Position numbers and translations under genes: made by a program | Notes under the pieces: generated by a model | The model's input: the letters and a program-made list of their open reading frames with translations, nothing else | What the model was told of the DNA's origin: nothing | Databases searched by the model: none | Source: Leuctra nigra | Lineage: Eukaryota; Arthropoda; Insecta; Plecoptera; Leuctridae | DNA length: 64,000 nucleotides | Assembly (NCBI GenBank): GCA_934045905.1 | Contig: OW203768.1 | Span: 32,145,060-32,209,059 of the forward strand | Direction of reading: 5' to 3' | Shown here: positions 25,067 through 36,900 of the stretch, piece after piece | How positions within the stretch are numbered: the stretch's first letter is position 1 | How the letters are laid out: each line of letters opens with the position of its first letter

Positions 25067-25753
25067 ACTTGAACCAATAAATTCATCATAATCTAACTAA
25101 TTTATCTAATATCTAATTAGATACGTCAGGCCTGGCCAGCCGGTTTGGAAGAGATCCGAGGCCCTAGACCCAGTGGGAGCTCCCACTGTTTGACCTGACA
25201 ACTTTGTCGGAACCAGAAGAAGATTATTATTTATCTAATTTCTTTCTGTCTTTGTAATAATTCATCTGATTGATCATTTGGTCTATCTGAAATTTAGCAC
25301 ACATTTTTAAACTTTCATATACCTATGTGCACTTTTTCAGAAGGATCCGTTCCATACAGTAATGATTGATGTATGATAATAGAACTAAAAAAGAAAGAAC
25401 ATTTAGAACTAAAGCTGGCCCACATTTTGTGTTTTGCATCAATTTTGTTATAACCAATCACAAGTCCAGAAACTGCTCACGGCATAAATTACGTACACGA
25501 TTAGGGGTGGAGGGGGTATCAGGATTTGTGACAGTGTGACAAGGGGGAGGGGGGAGGGAGGCGGGGTAAGAGCTGTAGCACACACACACTGAATTTTAAT
25601 TTCTCATGTTGAAGATGGTTGAAGGAAGTGAGACTTTTTTACAAATAAAAACCAAGATATAATATATTGTCTGCAGTAAAACAGTAAATTACAGTAAAAC
25701 CTAATAAATTAGGTAGGTATATCAAAATTTACACAATTGTTTAGTTTGGAAAC

Positions 25754-25772
25754 GGGGGGGGGGGGGGGGGGG
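25754..25772. repeat. Poly-G tract (19)
   Basis: Homopolymer just 3' (on minus) of the CCDC113 stop codon. Length uncertain. Confidence 0.9.
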
Positions 25773-25892
25773 TCTGGCAATATGTGACGTAATTATTAAG
25801 GGGGAGTCATCGATTTTGTGACAAGCTATGACATGAGAAGAGGGGTTTGACGAAGGCCTAAAAACTAATCAACGTATGGGAGTGGTCGAGCA

Positions 25893-28800
25893 TTACCTCG
25901 AGTGATAGGAGCTCGGATCCTCGGCCATGTTGGCCGACAGCCGGTGCAAGATCCGGCTCTCCGAGGTCAGAGAGAAGTGCTGGATGTTCCGCCGCCGTGT
26001 CCACACCTTCAGTTCTTGCTTCAGCTTGCTCACTTCAGACTTGGTCTTCAAGTACTCGCTCACACTCGGCGCCTGGAAGTTAATGGGAAATTAGTATGGC
26101 ATCGTTTTCACTGCAGACATCCCAAACTAGACCATATTTTCGAAACATTGCAATAAAAATACCGAAAAAGGACTTTGGTACACCCTAGGTATATTATATG
26201 TATTATATTTATTCATACCAAGTTTCAGTCTGCTATGTTGAATGGTTATTCAGTTTCGATCTTTTCTGTGAATCGTCTTGAACCAGTTTGGATCGTCCCG
26301 GATATTTTTTTTACTTTTCAAAATGAGTTGATCGCTAAATATCGGTCTCTGATGACATCTACTTACAATATTTGCCCTGTTATTAAAAAGTCATACCCCC
26401 CTGGGCCCTCATTCACGTACATGGGGTAAGCTAGGGTAGCTAGGGTTATGGCGGGGTAAAGTGGGTAGGCAGTGGTATTGGTATTCACAAAGATTTTATC
26501 ACGACTTACCCCAGAGGTAAGTCTACCCCAGTCTACCCCTACCTCGAGGCAGGGGTAAGAGGTAACTTTGTATTAACCGCCATTTTTTCAACTTGACATT
26601 TATGTCGCGAAACAGCTGTTTGAAGTGTCGTTTCGATCAACTGTTGTGTTCTGTGCGTGTTTCTTTATTGTTTCTTTAGCTTTGACGTTTAAATTTGTTA
26701 CGAGTGTGCAGTGACTTACCTCCAAGATACCCCTGCTTCGTGAATACGAACTTGTCATTCGCTACCCCGAGGGGGTAAGCTAGGGGTAAGCTACCCCAGG
26801 GTAAGCAAGTGTAAGGAAAATGTACGTGAATGAGGGCCCTGGAATCCCCTTAAAATACCGTCAATAATTATTGTTTACTCTCATGTAAGCTCTACTTGGT
26901 ACATTGACATACCGTGAAGTTTTGGTGGATGCCTCGGAGATGTTTGATCCGAGTTGCTTGGAGGTGCACTTCTTGTCGTACCTCGACAGCTCGGTCCTTG
27001 GCTTTGTGTGTTCGATGCTCCAAGGTCGAACACTTGCTGTTCAGCTGCTGCAGTGTTGCCAGCTGTTGGCCATGACGTCTGCTCAGCTTCGAACTCTGTA
27101 CATGGCGTTTACCTGCCAACAATCAGACCCAAAATGTAATTTATTATTTTATTATTATTTTAAAAAGATATAAACCGAGGAACATTACTTGTAATGAGAG
27201 TAAGCAAGTTCTGTAGTACATGTGCGTCATTACCAACACTTTATCAAGACACAAAGCACAAAATAAAATAAAAGAACGAAGTTGCACAACAAACTAAAGT
27301 ACCTATTTATATTAATATAATATATATATATTATATTAAATTTGCAATTTCAATTAAAACTGTTGAGCAGGATTACCACACTTTCCAAAAGTGTAGACTT
27401 TTACAAAATGATAAATCTAAATCTGCCCTCTTAATTTGCTCCGCACAAACTTTGCAAGTTGGTCAATTTTTATTTTCTGGCATACTTTTTTCCGCAAAAA
27501 AATTGGTGTTAGATCGATTTTACTTTATTCTTTAGACTTCAAATATAAACCACATACGAGGGGTGATCAAAAAGTTCCAGGACTTTATAAATTGCGCGGG
27601 AATGGAGCGTAGGAGAGCAGTGCGGTTGGCAGCATTGTTTAGCAAGACTCTTTCTGAGCACAACTGTTTTTTCAAATTCTCAATAACCTTTAACAAATTA
27701 TCACAAAATCGCCAAACACAAAAAACTTGTTTCACGATAACAGCTGTAACTTCACAATAAAGAAGGTTATCGAGTACCTATCTGAAAAAAAAGTTGTGCG
27801 CATAGTCATGCTAAACAATGCTGCTAACTGCACTGCTCCCTATGCTCCATTGCTAGAGACACCTGAAAATGGTTTTATAAAATCCCAAATTTCGTTTTAA
27901 GATAATGAAATTTCGCGTTTTATGGTTTTATGAAAATTTCGTTTAAAAATTGCCTAAATTTCAAGTTTTAAAGGTTTTCAAAATTACAAATCATCATTAC
28001 CTCTGGCATTTTCTGCCTATAAATGCATTTCCTGCAACACTTGTAATTTATTTCACTCTTTTTCAATAATCCTTCCAAATTTCAGCTTTATACAATTGGC
28101 AATTTGCACATCTGTAATTTAATTTCTCCTTTGTTAAAGTAAATAAATGAAATATTTTTGTAAATTTTTGGTGGGAAAATGCAACTTTGACATTATTTTC
28201 AAGGTTGGTATGATTGCTGTATTGACTTTTAGTTTGAAATATATTTTATTTTGTGTTAAAAATGATATTTTGACTTCAAAATTGATGAAAATTAGTATAA
28301 ATATTGCAAAAAATCATTAAATTTCGGTGTTATGACACATAAAGATGTTGATTTCGGTGTTATGGCCTAAAACATCACAATTTCGCGTTTTGTCGCGATC
28401 AGATTATGACAGGTTATGATGTGATTCATGGAGAAAAGTTGTTCAAAATAGGATATCTCAACATTCTGAAAATTTCGCGCATTTGCGCGTGCGAAAAACA
28501 GGTGTCCCTATCCATTGCCGTGCAATTTATAAAGTCCTGGAATATTTTGGTAACCCCTCGTAGTACATAGTAAGCTTAAATAAGGTAATGAAGTAATTAA
28601 TTAAGTATGCGTATACTAGGTGATGCAAACAAAATACATAACATGACATACTGAAATCAATCAAGGTCACATTGAATGCAAATGCTATCGATGTTTGCTT
28701 TTTTGAAAGCTTTTATTCACCAATCTGAAATATTTTGTTAAAAACATGAATTCGATGTTTAATAGTTACATTTACCTGATCTCTTCTTCAAAGCATTGAT

Positions 28801-31800
28801 CTCTTGTTTGGTGTTATTTATCTTGTCGACAAGGTCGGCGTTCTCGATGTATAACTGTTCAAGGTCGATGGAGTTGACCGCCTGGTTGGCCTCCATCTTG
28901 AGCGCGAGGTCTTTGCGCAGCCGAGCGAGGCGCGAGCGCGACAGACTGCCTTGGCTGCGCAGGCGAGCGATGGCCGCGTCCGTCTTGCTTAGCAACGTTG
29001 CCGCGTGACTGAACATAATGATGATGATGATTAGTTCCACAAACACAATATAGGGCTTCAGTACACTAGACTTTCAGAAAAATATTGTAAAACATTAATA
29101 TGAAGGGATGTGCGTTGTGAAAAATATTCGACCGAACCGGGGCTCGAACCCGGGACATCTCACTTGCCGGGCGAGAGCTCTACCAACTGAGCTACCCGGT
29201 CGGACGGACGGACATTAGACACAACGCACTGATGAGGGTTAGAGATCTCCGAGGAGAATGGAATGAAGGTAATGATTGGACATTACAAGCTATCAGACCA
29301 TCGGTAACGATACTGTCACCATGTCTCTTTGCACTAGCGTGCGCAACCCTCTTTTACTCGACTTAACGAGTTGCTTTTCAGCTCGAATGATGAGAATGTA
29401 GGTTTCTGTGGAAAACTTCCATGGAGTCAGGATGATATGAAGGGATGTGCGTTGTGAAAAATATCCGACCGAACCGGGGCTCGAACCCGGGACCTCTCAC
29501 TTGCCGGGCGAGAGCTCTACCAACTGAGCTACCCGGTCGGACGGATATTTTTCACAACGCACATCCCTTCATATCATCCTGACTCCATGGAAGTTTTCCA
29601 CAGAAACCTACATTCTCATCATTCGAGCTGAAAAGCAACTCGTTAAGTCGAGTAAAAGAGGGTTGCGCACGCAAGTGCAAAGAGACATGGTGACAGCATC
29701 GTTACCGATGGTCTGATAGCTTGTAATGTCCAATCATTACCTTCGTTCCATTCTCCTCGGAGATCTCTAACCCTCATCAGTGCGTTGTGTCTAATGTCCG
29801 TCCGTCCGACCGGGTAGCTCAGTTGGTAGAGCTCTCGCCCGGCAAGTGAGAGGTCCCGGGTTCGAGCCCCGGTTCGGTCGGATATTTTTCACAACGCACA
29901 TCCCTTCATATCATCCTGACTCCAGGGAAGTTTTCCACAGAAACCTACATTCAAAACATTAATAGTTTTTCAAGAAGTTCAAAGTTTTCAGAAATGTGCA
30001 TGCATTAATTACTTGACTAGGTATGTTGAGGTTAAAAATTTTCCATTGGAATTTTCAGTGATCAAATTGAGTGTAAGTTGAGTTACTTTGTGACATCACT
30101 CTTGAAACAACACATATAAAGTATAAACTAATATTGAATATAGCCAATCCAATTGTCTGATTCACAATTGACATTAATGATTTATTTTCTTTCAACAGTT
30201 ACATTACTGTTTTAAACGAACTTTTAATCTTGCTCTTATCAGACCAAGTAGAGGATTTTCTCGAAAACTATACATATTTACGTTAGAATGATTACTCTAT
30301 ATTACTTCTTCCTTCAAAGATTGGGCTAGAAGCCCGTTCCGTCTTCAAGGTGCCCATTTTTACCTTGGTCGACTAATGTCTCACCTGCCCTTCGGTTCGT
30401 ATATTAGTTTGTATCGTATGCAAAATTATAGATCTATTGGTTAATCGTTGTACTTGTGTCATTTGCGGTACCTACATTAAATGATCAAAGAAAGTGTCAT
30501 AACAGTACCAAGGTCAATTTGTTTACCCTGCCAAAACTTGCCAAATAGTAGCAACCTTTGGTAGTCAGTGGTAGAGCCAAAAGTGGGCAGAGTTACCACA
30601 AACAATCGCTTTACTGGTTGTTCAGTAAGGTTAATAGGTAATGTAGGAAGTAATATTACGGCAAATAAATATCTTATCATGTAAACAAAATTCCTAGTCA
30701 TGATTATTCACCGTCATACAGCGTTTTCCTCTGGCCTGCACTGAATGAGAGCAAAGAATTGCTCTGTGACGTCATGCTCTGCAATAGTGCGGCAAAAAAA
30801 GCAACCCCAGTGGAAAACAAGGATATTTCCAGTGCTAACATAACCTAAAAATAGCAATGCATTTCATAGAATTCGTTTAAGATCATCCATTGTTCGTCAA
30901 TTAATCTATCACTGTTATTTGAAGATTCAAATAGGTTATAAACAGCAACCATTTTTCAAGCATCCATCTTGGAATATTCGAGTGCAATGGCTTGCACTGA
31001 GAATTTTCTCAGTGCGAAAAATGTGCCCCCAGTGCGTGCAACTTTGCCAGTGGAAAACGCAAAAACCACTCCAGTGCACACTGGATTTCCCAGTGAAAAA
31101 CGACACCCGCTCTCAGTGCAGACCCAGTGCGCACCAGTGCGGCCAGTGGAAAACGCTAATAGTAAAAAGTCCTTCATTTTAAATTTACCACAACTTGCCA
31201 CAGCCTACACATCAATCAGAACCATGTGTAGATAGTGGCAGGTTTTTGCACACAAACCTGTCAAATAAATCGAACAGGCTGTGTTCTACATCGAGTTACC
31301 AAAAATCCAAAACAAACGAACACCATTTGGCAATGTGTCAGGTTTTGGCAGAGTTAACGAACAGACCTATAGTAACACTCGCTTCCCTTGACAATACAGA
31401 ACGTAGTTCAAGTATAAATGACTCACCTCAACCAGCTCTCTGCCGTGAATGTTCCTCTACTCGATGCCACCTTGTTAATCAGCTCGTCGCTGCATTCTCC
31501 CGCCTCGGAGAGAGCGCTGTGCAGCATCTGTGTGCGCGCCGTGCACTCGTTGCGCACAGTGTTCGTCTCGACTTTCGCCGTCTCCGCCGCGATGCGCAAG
31601 TCCTCGGCAGCGCGCGACGCCATTGCCAGCTTGTGTTTGTTGCTCAATCTGAAAAAAATTGTCAGAATAAAGAAATAAACTCAACAAAACTATTAAAGGT
31701 ATAGGTCCTACTTCAATAACCAACAATAATAATCCTACCAACAACAATTTCATTATGATATTGATGCATAATTTTTTTATTGCTTTTTAATGTCTTTTTG

Positions 31801-33491
31801 TTCTTCAAATGGATTGAATGTTCTAAGAATGCAAATAGACAAATTATAATGATTATAGGGAGATTGGTCACTTTACACTGAGACTGTAAGGTCGTGAATT
31901 AGGGGACCAGCCCAAAAAATGGACTAGTAAATGTGTCTTAAATTGTCAACATTTTCCAAAATTGTACAAGTTGATGCCATACATATCCTGAAGGGTCTAA
32001 TGAGTTTGCAAGAAAATATGATCAGTGATCACATATTATTAAATAATATATAATTTGTACATGTGCATATAATTTGCACATTCTTACTAAAAAATAAAAT
32101 GTATGTCAAACTTGAATACAGCTGTTATTATGAACTTGGAATGTAACTCCGAATGACCTACTTGGGCTCCCTGATCGTCGCCAGCCTCATGACCGACGGC
32201 GAGCGTCCTCTGTCGGTCAGTCGGCCGCTGCTGTTGGAGGCGTCGGTGCCGCGTCGGGACGACTGCTCCGAGGGCTGGATCGTCAAGGTCGCGGCCAACG
32301 CTCGGGTGTGGGCGGCGGAGGTGTGCGCAGCGGACTCCAGGGACTCTTGCAAACCTGTACAAGTGCCGTCCAGTTTACAACATTTACCACGAGAGAAGAT
32401 GAACAGAATCTGCACACAAAAATGACTTGGGAGATGTACCTATGCGTTTTTTTTTAAATCATCAATTCGTTGAACGTTTTTGCTTTGCCTCAACCTTCTC
32501 TGTCCCTTCCCTCTTTCCCAATTCTTCAGAACATAATTCCCCCCTTCCTAGCTAGTCTAACTTATAAGTTGCATTCCAAACAATATGGATATTGGATAAT
32601 CATAAAATCTTGATTTGTTTTCATTTTCTTCAGTATCATGAGATGGTATTTTGGAGAAATCACATTTGCATACAAAACATTGCCCTAAAGCATTGACCTA
32701 ATGAGCACAGGCTCGAGAAAGTTTTGAAAATCAAAATTGAATTTGGGCCATTTCAATGCGTTTTGGACAGTTTTTTCGGGCGTTTTGATATTGTCCACTA
32801 AGAATAACAATTATGAGAATTTGTTTAAAAATATGTTTTTGTACTTTTGTTAAGACGGCTGGGTAGTGAGTTTGACCTTGAAGAGTTTTTTAATCGATTT
32901 TTATCAATATCTTTTTCCAGTGTAATTGTTAACAAAATAGGGCTATGTACGTGAATTCAGAACAGTTCAATGAAAATAATTTCATAGTTTGGAATAAGTT
33001 ATTAGTTTTATTTTGTCCAAAACACCTGTTGGACAAAATAAAACTAATAACTTATTCCAAACTATGAAATTATTTTCATTGAACTGTTCTGAATTCACGT
33101 ACATAGCCCTATTTTGTTAACAATTACACTGGAAAAAGATATTGATAAAAATCGATTAAAAAACTCTTCAAGGTCAAACTCACTACCCAGCCGTCTTAAG
33201 GTAGTAACTCCCCCCTTTAACCAGTTAATATAACAAACTGCATTTACAGATAAAATGCTTAACTGTTTGATATCAGGGGAATCTCGATTGTGATTCAGCA
33301 CAAAGCTACTAATTAACTGACATAATATTGCACTAACACCTAGTTAGTAGTTACGGAACTATTCTCACCCTCGAGGAGCGTAGGATCCACTCGCTGCAGC
33401 AATCTCTCGAAGATCTCGTTCTCCAGGCCGAGATGCAGGTTTTGGATCCGCAGATTCTCCACGGCAAGGACGAGGTCGTCGTCCTCCAAGT
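25893..33491 (-). CDS. CCDC113: CCDC113 (CFAP263)-type ciliary coiled-coil protein, 5' exon missing
   Basis: Six exons join in phase on the minus strand: 33491-33369, 32354-32162, 31648-31427, 29008-28776, 27112-26913, 26072-25893 (stop TAA at 25895-25893). All introns are GT-AG. The visible protein is about 382 aa, close to the usual ~380. It opens DLEDDDLVLAVENLRIQN, with ENEIFERLLQRVDP. A central coiled coil contains NSIDLEQLYIENADL, matching the DFxQLKIEN block of the CCDC113/CCDC96 (DUF4201) family. The C terminus APSVSEYLKTK...LKVWTRRRNIQ matches the APxVxxYvxxK...WERKVEIAE end of CCDC113. Family proteins are linker and radial-spoke-associated axonemal components needed for motile cilia or sperm flagella. 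The start codon exon (phase 1 donor) was not found; a LINE occupies the sequence directly upstream. The paralogue CCDC96 is the main alternative. Confidence 0.85.
26403..26839. mobile_element. MITE with GGGCCCTCATTCACGTACAT ends in a CCDC113 intron
   Basis: Inverted termini GGGCCCTCATTCACGTACAT (left) and ATGTACGTGAATGAGGGCCC (right) are perfect. The subterminal DNA repeats GGGGTAAGCTAGGG/CTTACCCC-type motifs in both orientations. It is non-coding and lies wholly inside the last CCDC113 intron (26073-26912). Confidence 0.85.
27557..28560. mobile_element. Mariner-like non-autonomous element, 1.0 kb
   Basis: Inverted termini of about 38 bp: left CGAGGGGTGATCAAAAAGTT..., right ending ...GGTAACCCCTCG. 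The blocks CCAGGACTTTATAAATTGC and GCAATTTATAAAGTCCTGG pair. TA flanks on both sides (27555-27556, 28561-28562), with the CGAGGGG...TCAAAAAGT end type typical of mariner. No transposase frame. Internal sub-inversions (AACAATGCTGC.AAC) suggest a rearranged relic. It lies in the CCDC113 intron between exons 29008-28776 and 27112-26913. Confidence 0.8.
29129..29201 (-). other. tRNA-like unit, copy B
   Basis: Same cloverleaf as copy A: GACCGGG acceptor, loop CCGGCAA with C at 33, T-arm CCGGG-TTCGAGC-CCCGG. The variable region differs by one base (GATGT where others have GAGGT on the reverse complement). Confidence 0.7.
29466..29538 (-). other. tRNA-like unit, copy C (spacer of the inverted repeat)
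   Basis: Identical in fold to the other copies. It forms the spacer between the two long arms, so it would sit at the tip of the large hairpin. Confidence 0.7.
29808..29880 (+). other. tRNA-like unit, copy D
   Basis: 73-nt cloverleaf with fully paired acceptor GACCGGG/TTCGGTC (one G-U pair permitted), anticodon loop CCGGCAA, and outer pairing TCCGTCCGTCC.../GTCGGA plus GTGCGTTGTG/CACAACGCAC. Confidence 0.7.
30720..31157. mobile_element. MITE with AGCGTTTTCC ends and reiterated CCAGTG motif
   Basis: Termini AGCGTTTTCCTCTGGCCTGC and GCGGCCAGTGGAAAACGCT are imperfect inverted repeats. The right half carries more than ten CAGTG/CCAGTG copies. It lies in the CCDC113 intron between exons 31648-31427 and 29008-28776. 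Confidence 0.65.
32850..33199. repeat. Perfect palindrome, 171-bp arms, 8-nt loop
   Basis: 32850-33020 and 33029-33199 are exact reverse complements by my reading, with loop AACACCTG. The outer ends are TTAAGACGGCTGGGTAGTGA and its complement, beginning and ending in TTAA. TTAA is the piggyBac target, but no duplicated flank beyond it can be shown. It lies in the CCDC113 intron between exons 33491-33369 and 32354-32162. Confidence 0.9.
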
Positions 33492-33724
33492 CTGAACAAA
33501 AACAAATCTTCACCTTTAGGACATGTTAGACCGTTCATCTACTCAATACAGAATTAATAATTTCAAATTTCAAATTCAAATTATCTTTATTTTGCGAAAA
33601 ATACAAAATAGGCGGCATTCATTATTTGTATACAATAAGTACATAATGATCTTCCATACAACCATATTAGAATAAGGTAAATATATAATTAACTATAATT
33701 ATATTTAATAATAGGTATAATTGT

Positions 33725-33812
33725 ATAATATAAAATATATATATAATATATATAATATATATAATATATATTATATATATATATTTTATATAATACATAT
33801 ATTATATATATA
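33725..33812. repeat. (AT)n tract in LINE 3' UTR
   Basis: Alternating ATATAT/TATATA runs over about 90 bases within the LINE 3' untranslated region. Length is likely variable. Confidence 0.8.
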
Positions 33813-33920
33813 ATTAGATAAAAAATAAGTATGACATAGAATTATATGGGATAATGGTAATGATAAGTAGTGATAACAACATGAATGAAAATGACAGTGT
33901 GGTTTTGAGGTGATCTAGAG

Positions 33921-36900
33921 CTAAGATTTCTGCAAGGCTAGTGTCTTGAGGCATCTCTTGAATGTGGCTGGACATACGGTGTACAACTCCTCCGGGACTT
34001 CATTGTAGGACGCAGCCGCCATGTATGAGAATGACGATTTGAACTTAGTACGTCGATGGGTTCGAATGCTCAGTCGCCCTTTGTGTCTGATCTTGACTGA
34101 GTGTGCATCGCCTCTTCTTTCGAGCTTGGATCGAAGATATGCCGGTTTATCGGAATGGAGAATCTTGTGTGTGATGCACTGTAGATGCAGTTGTCTTCGG
34201 TCAGCAATTTTTAACCACCTTGCTTTTTTAATGGACGGGGAAATGTGATCTGATCTCTTTATATTGTAAGCAAATCTAGCGCATGAGTTTTGTATCTTCT
34301 GTAGGGATGGAAATTGACCGGTCAAATACTTTTTGGGTCAATTGACCGGTCAATTGACGTCAATTGACGTCAAATGACCGGTCAAATACAAAAATCGCAA
34401 AAACTGTAATTTTTTTATACTCGGGAAGTATTTTATTGAGAACTTGCTTTTTCAATTTAATACACATTTTTGAGCACCTAGGTACTTTGTTTGATTAAGT
34501 ATCCATATTATCATTGAAATATTATTGATTTCCTGTATCAAGTTGAGTGACAAGTGCGATATCAGTATCATCCGATGAAGCCAAATCAAAAACTTCATCA
34601 TTTTCTTCTTCCTATTCTTCTTCTTAACACAAGTTTGAGCCATGTTAGCCATTTTCAACATGTTTAAATTCAAATTTATACAATTTGGGGACGAAAAACA
34701 TATTTATATTTTCGGTCAATTGACCGGTCAATTGACCCAATGTATTTGACCGGTCAATTTACCTCGTACATCCCTAATCTTCTCCAACTCGTATGCGTCA
34801 TGAGCTGTGAGGCAAGGGCCATAGACTACGTCACAGTACTCGATTTGCGAGAGAACCAGTGCATTAGTTAGCGCTAGTTTAGCAAATGGTGGGAGAAGGG
34901 ATTTGAAGCTGTTTAGTGATTTTAATTTTCCATATGATGATCTTTTCAGTAATTTTAAGTGTTGCGTGAACTTTAAATTGCTATTCACCACAAGACCGAG
35001 ATTCTTAGCGCTGTCAGTAATTGGTATGGTGATATCATCAATTTTTATCTGAGGGTCGTGTTGTAGTGATTGTTCGCGAAGATGGGGAGTACCAAGAAGG
35101 AGCACCGTTGATTTGACTGGGTTCAGTATTAGTGCTCTATCCGTTGCCCAACAGGAAATTGCTACCAAATCTTCATTGATTTTCAGTGTGGCTTGGAGAG
35201 TGTCTTTAGGGTAGAACGAGTAGCAAAGTTGGGTATCATCAGCGTAAGTATGGCACATGCTATTGATGATCGTACTCTGGAGGTCGGCAGTGTAGATGAT
35301 GAAGAGAGTTGGTCCAAGTATCGAACCCTGGGGTACCCCCATTGATGTTGGTAATGGTAAAGATATTTTCTTTGTACCTCCACGGCTGACTTGTACTCTC
35401 TGAGTCCGTCCATTCAAGTAGCTGTAGAACCAGCTCACTGCCTCTGTACTCAACCCATTGTATTTAAGTACAGCTAGCAGAAACTCGTGATTGATGGTGT
35501 CGAAGGCTTTCGAAAAGTCGAGAAGTACAAGACACGTGACCTGTCCACGGTCCATTGCGCCTATAGCCGTGTCGCATATGTCTAGCAGAGTGGTCGTGGT
35601 GCTTCTGTTTTTGCGAAAACCTGACTGAGTGTCTGGAAGGATCTGGTTGTACTCTAAGAACCGGCTTAGCTGCAGGAAGACGACTTTCTCCAAAATCTTG
35701 GAAAGCGTTGGAAGGATTGTTATTGGACGAAGATCCTTCAGTTCTAAAGGGTTGCTGATTTTGGGCAAGGGTGTTATTATCCCCACCTTCCAAGCTGTTG
35801 GGAATTTGCTGGTCTTTAGAGAACAATTTATTATGTCGGTAAGGCTAGTGAGGCAATGGGGGAGGCACAGTGATAGCATCTTGATTGTTATAAGGTCTGC
35901 ACCAGAGGCTGTTGATTTGATTCCCTTTATTATGTCCAGAACACTGTCCTCGCTAACAGGAGTAAAATGGAGCTCATCAATGCCTGCATTCCGTACAGTT
36001 TGTGTGTAAGTGTTAAGCACTTCCGGGCTGATCGTGGCTTGTCCAACGGAACCAATGAGATAGTTGTTAATATCTTCAACGTTCGAGAGCTGCTCAGGGA
36101 TCTGCGATGTTTGTTTCTTCCTGCTTCTGTGGATGTTCCATGTCTCAAGTTTTTGCCAAAACATTCTTGGGTTGTTCTTGCAACCTGTGAGGGCTGCAGT
36201 AATAAATGCCTTTTTCTCATTTCTTATAGCCTTATTTACGCAGTTGCGCAGCTCGGCGTAATACTGCCATTTTTCAGGTGACTTATTCCTCTTGTAACTT
36301 CGCAGAGCGTTGTTCTTCAGCTTGATCATTTCTTGAATGGTCGTTGTAAGCCACGGAGCATTAGGTCCTGATGTAGTGATACTCTTCCAAGGCGCAAACG
36401 CATCAGCTGTATCCAGAAGCTTCGTACTGAGATACATGACTTTGTCGTCCACGTCCTGGAGCTGCAGGGAATTGTTCCACGCAACATTCTTTGAATGAAG
36501 ATCTAGATCATCAGCATCAATTTTACTGTAGTCACGAAATGTGATGGTTCTTGAGGTCTTCCGCGGTGTTACATATCGAAGGACACACATAGTCATCCTA
36601 TGATCAGTGATGGACGTTCCATTGTGACCTTTAATCAAAGTAATATCAAGTACGTCTGATGACTCAACTACCTCAATATCTTTAACATATATATGGTCAA
36701 TGAGCGTTGCGGACTGACAAGTGGCATTATCTACAACCCTCGTGGGTTTAGTGATTATTTGTTGCAGGTCATGCTTCCCCAAGAACTTCATTAGGAATTT
36801 TGAGTCGGATTTGCTGTCGTCAAGAGTGTTGATGTTAGTGTCACCCACAAAAATTATGTTATCAGCTGTGTCTTGTAAGGAACTGATTACGTCCCCAACC

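Larger units (their letters stand above)
29098..29910. repeat. Large inverted repeat of tRNA-like units (two ~366-bp arms)
   Basis: Arm 29098-29464 is the near-exact reverse complement of 29545-29910. The 80-bp spacer is itself a minus-strand tRNA-like unit. Only scattered mismatches were seen, for example CGCTAG versus CGCAAG in the middle of the arms. Both arms carry their own tRNA-like core (29129-29201 minus; 29808-29880 plus). The left end lies about 90 bases from the CCDC113 exon at 29008-28776, inside the intron, so the pre-mRNA should form a long double-stranded stem. Confidence 0.9.

Noticed and set aside
33021..33110. CRISPR-like or attachment-site interpretation of the inverted repeats
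   Set aside because: The genome is eukaryotic and the repeats are single palindromes, not spaced direct repeats.
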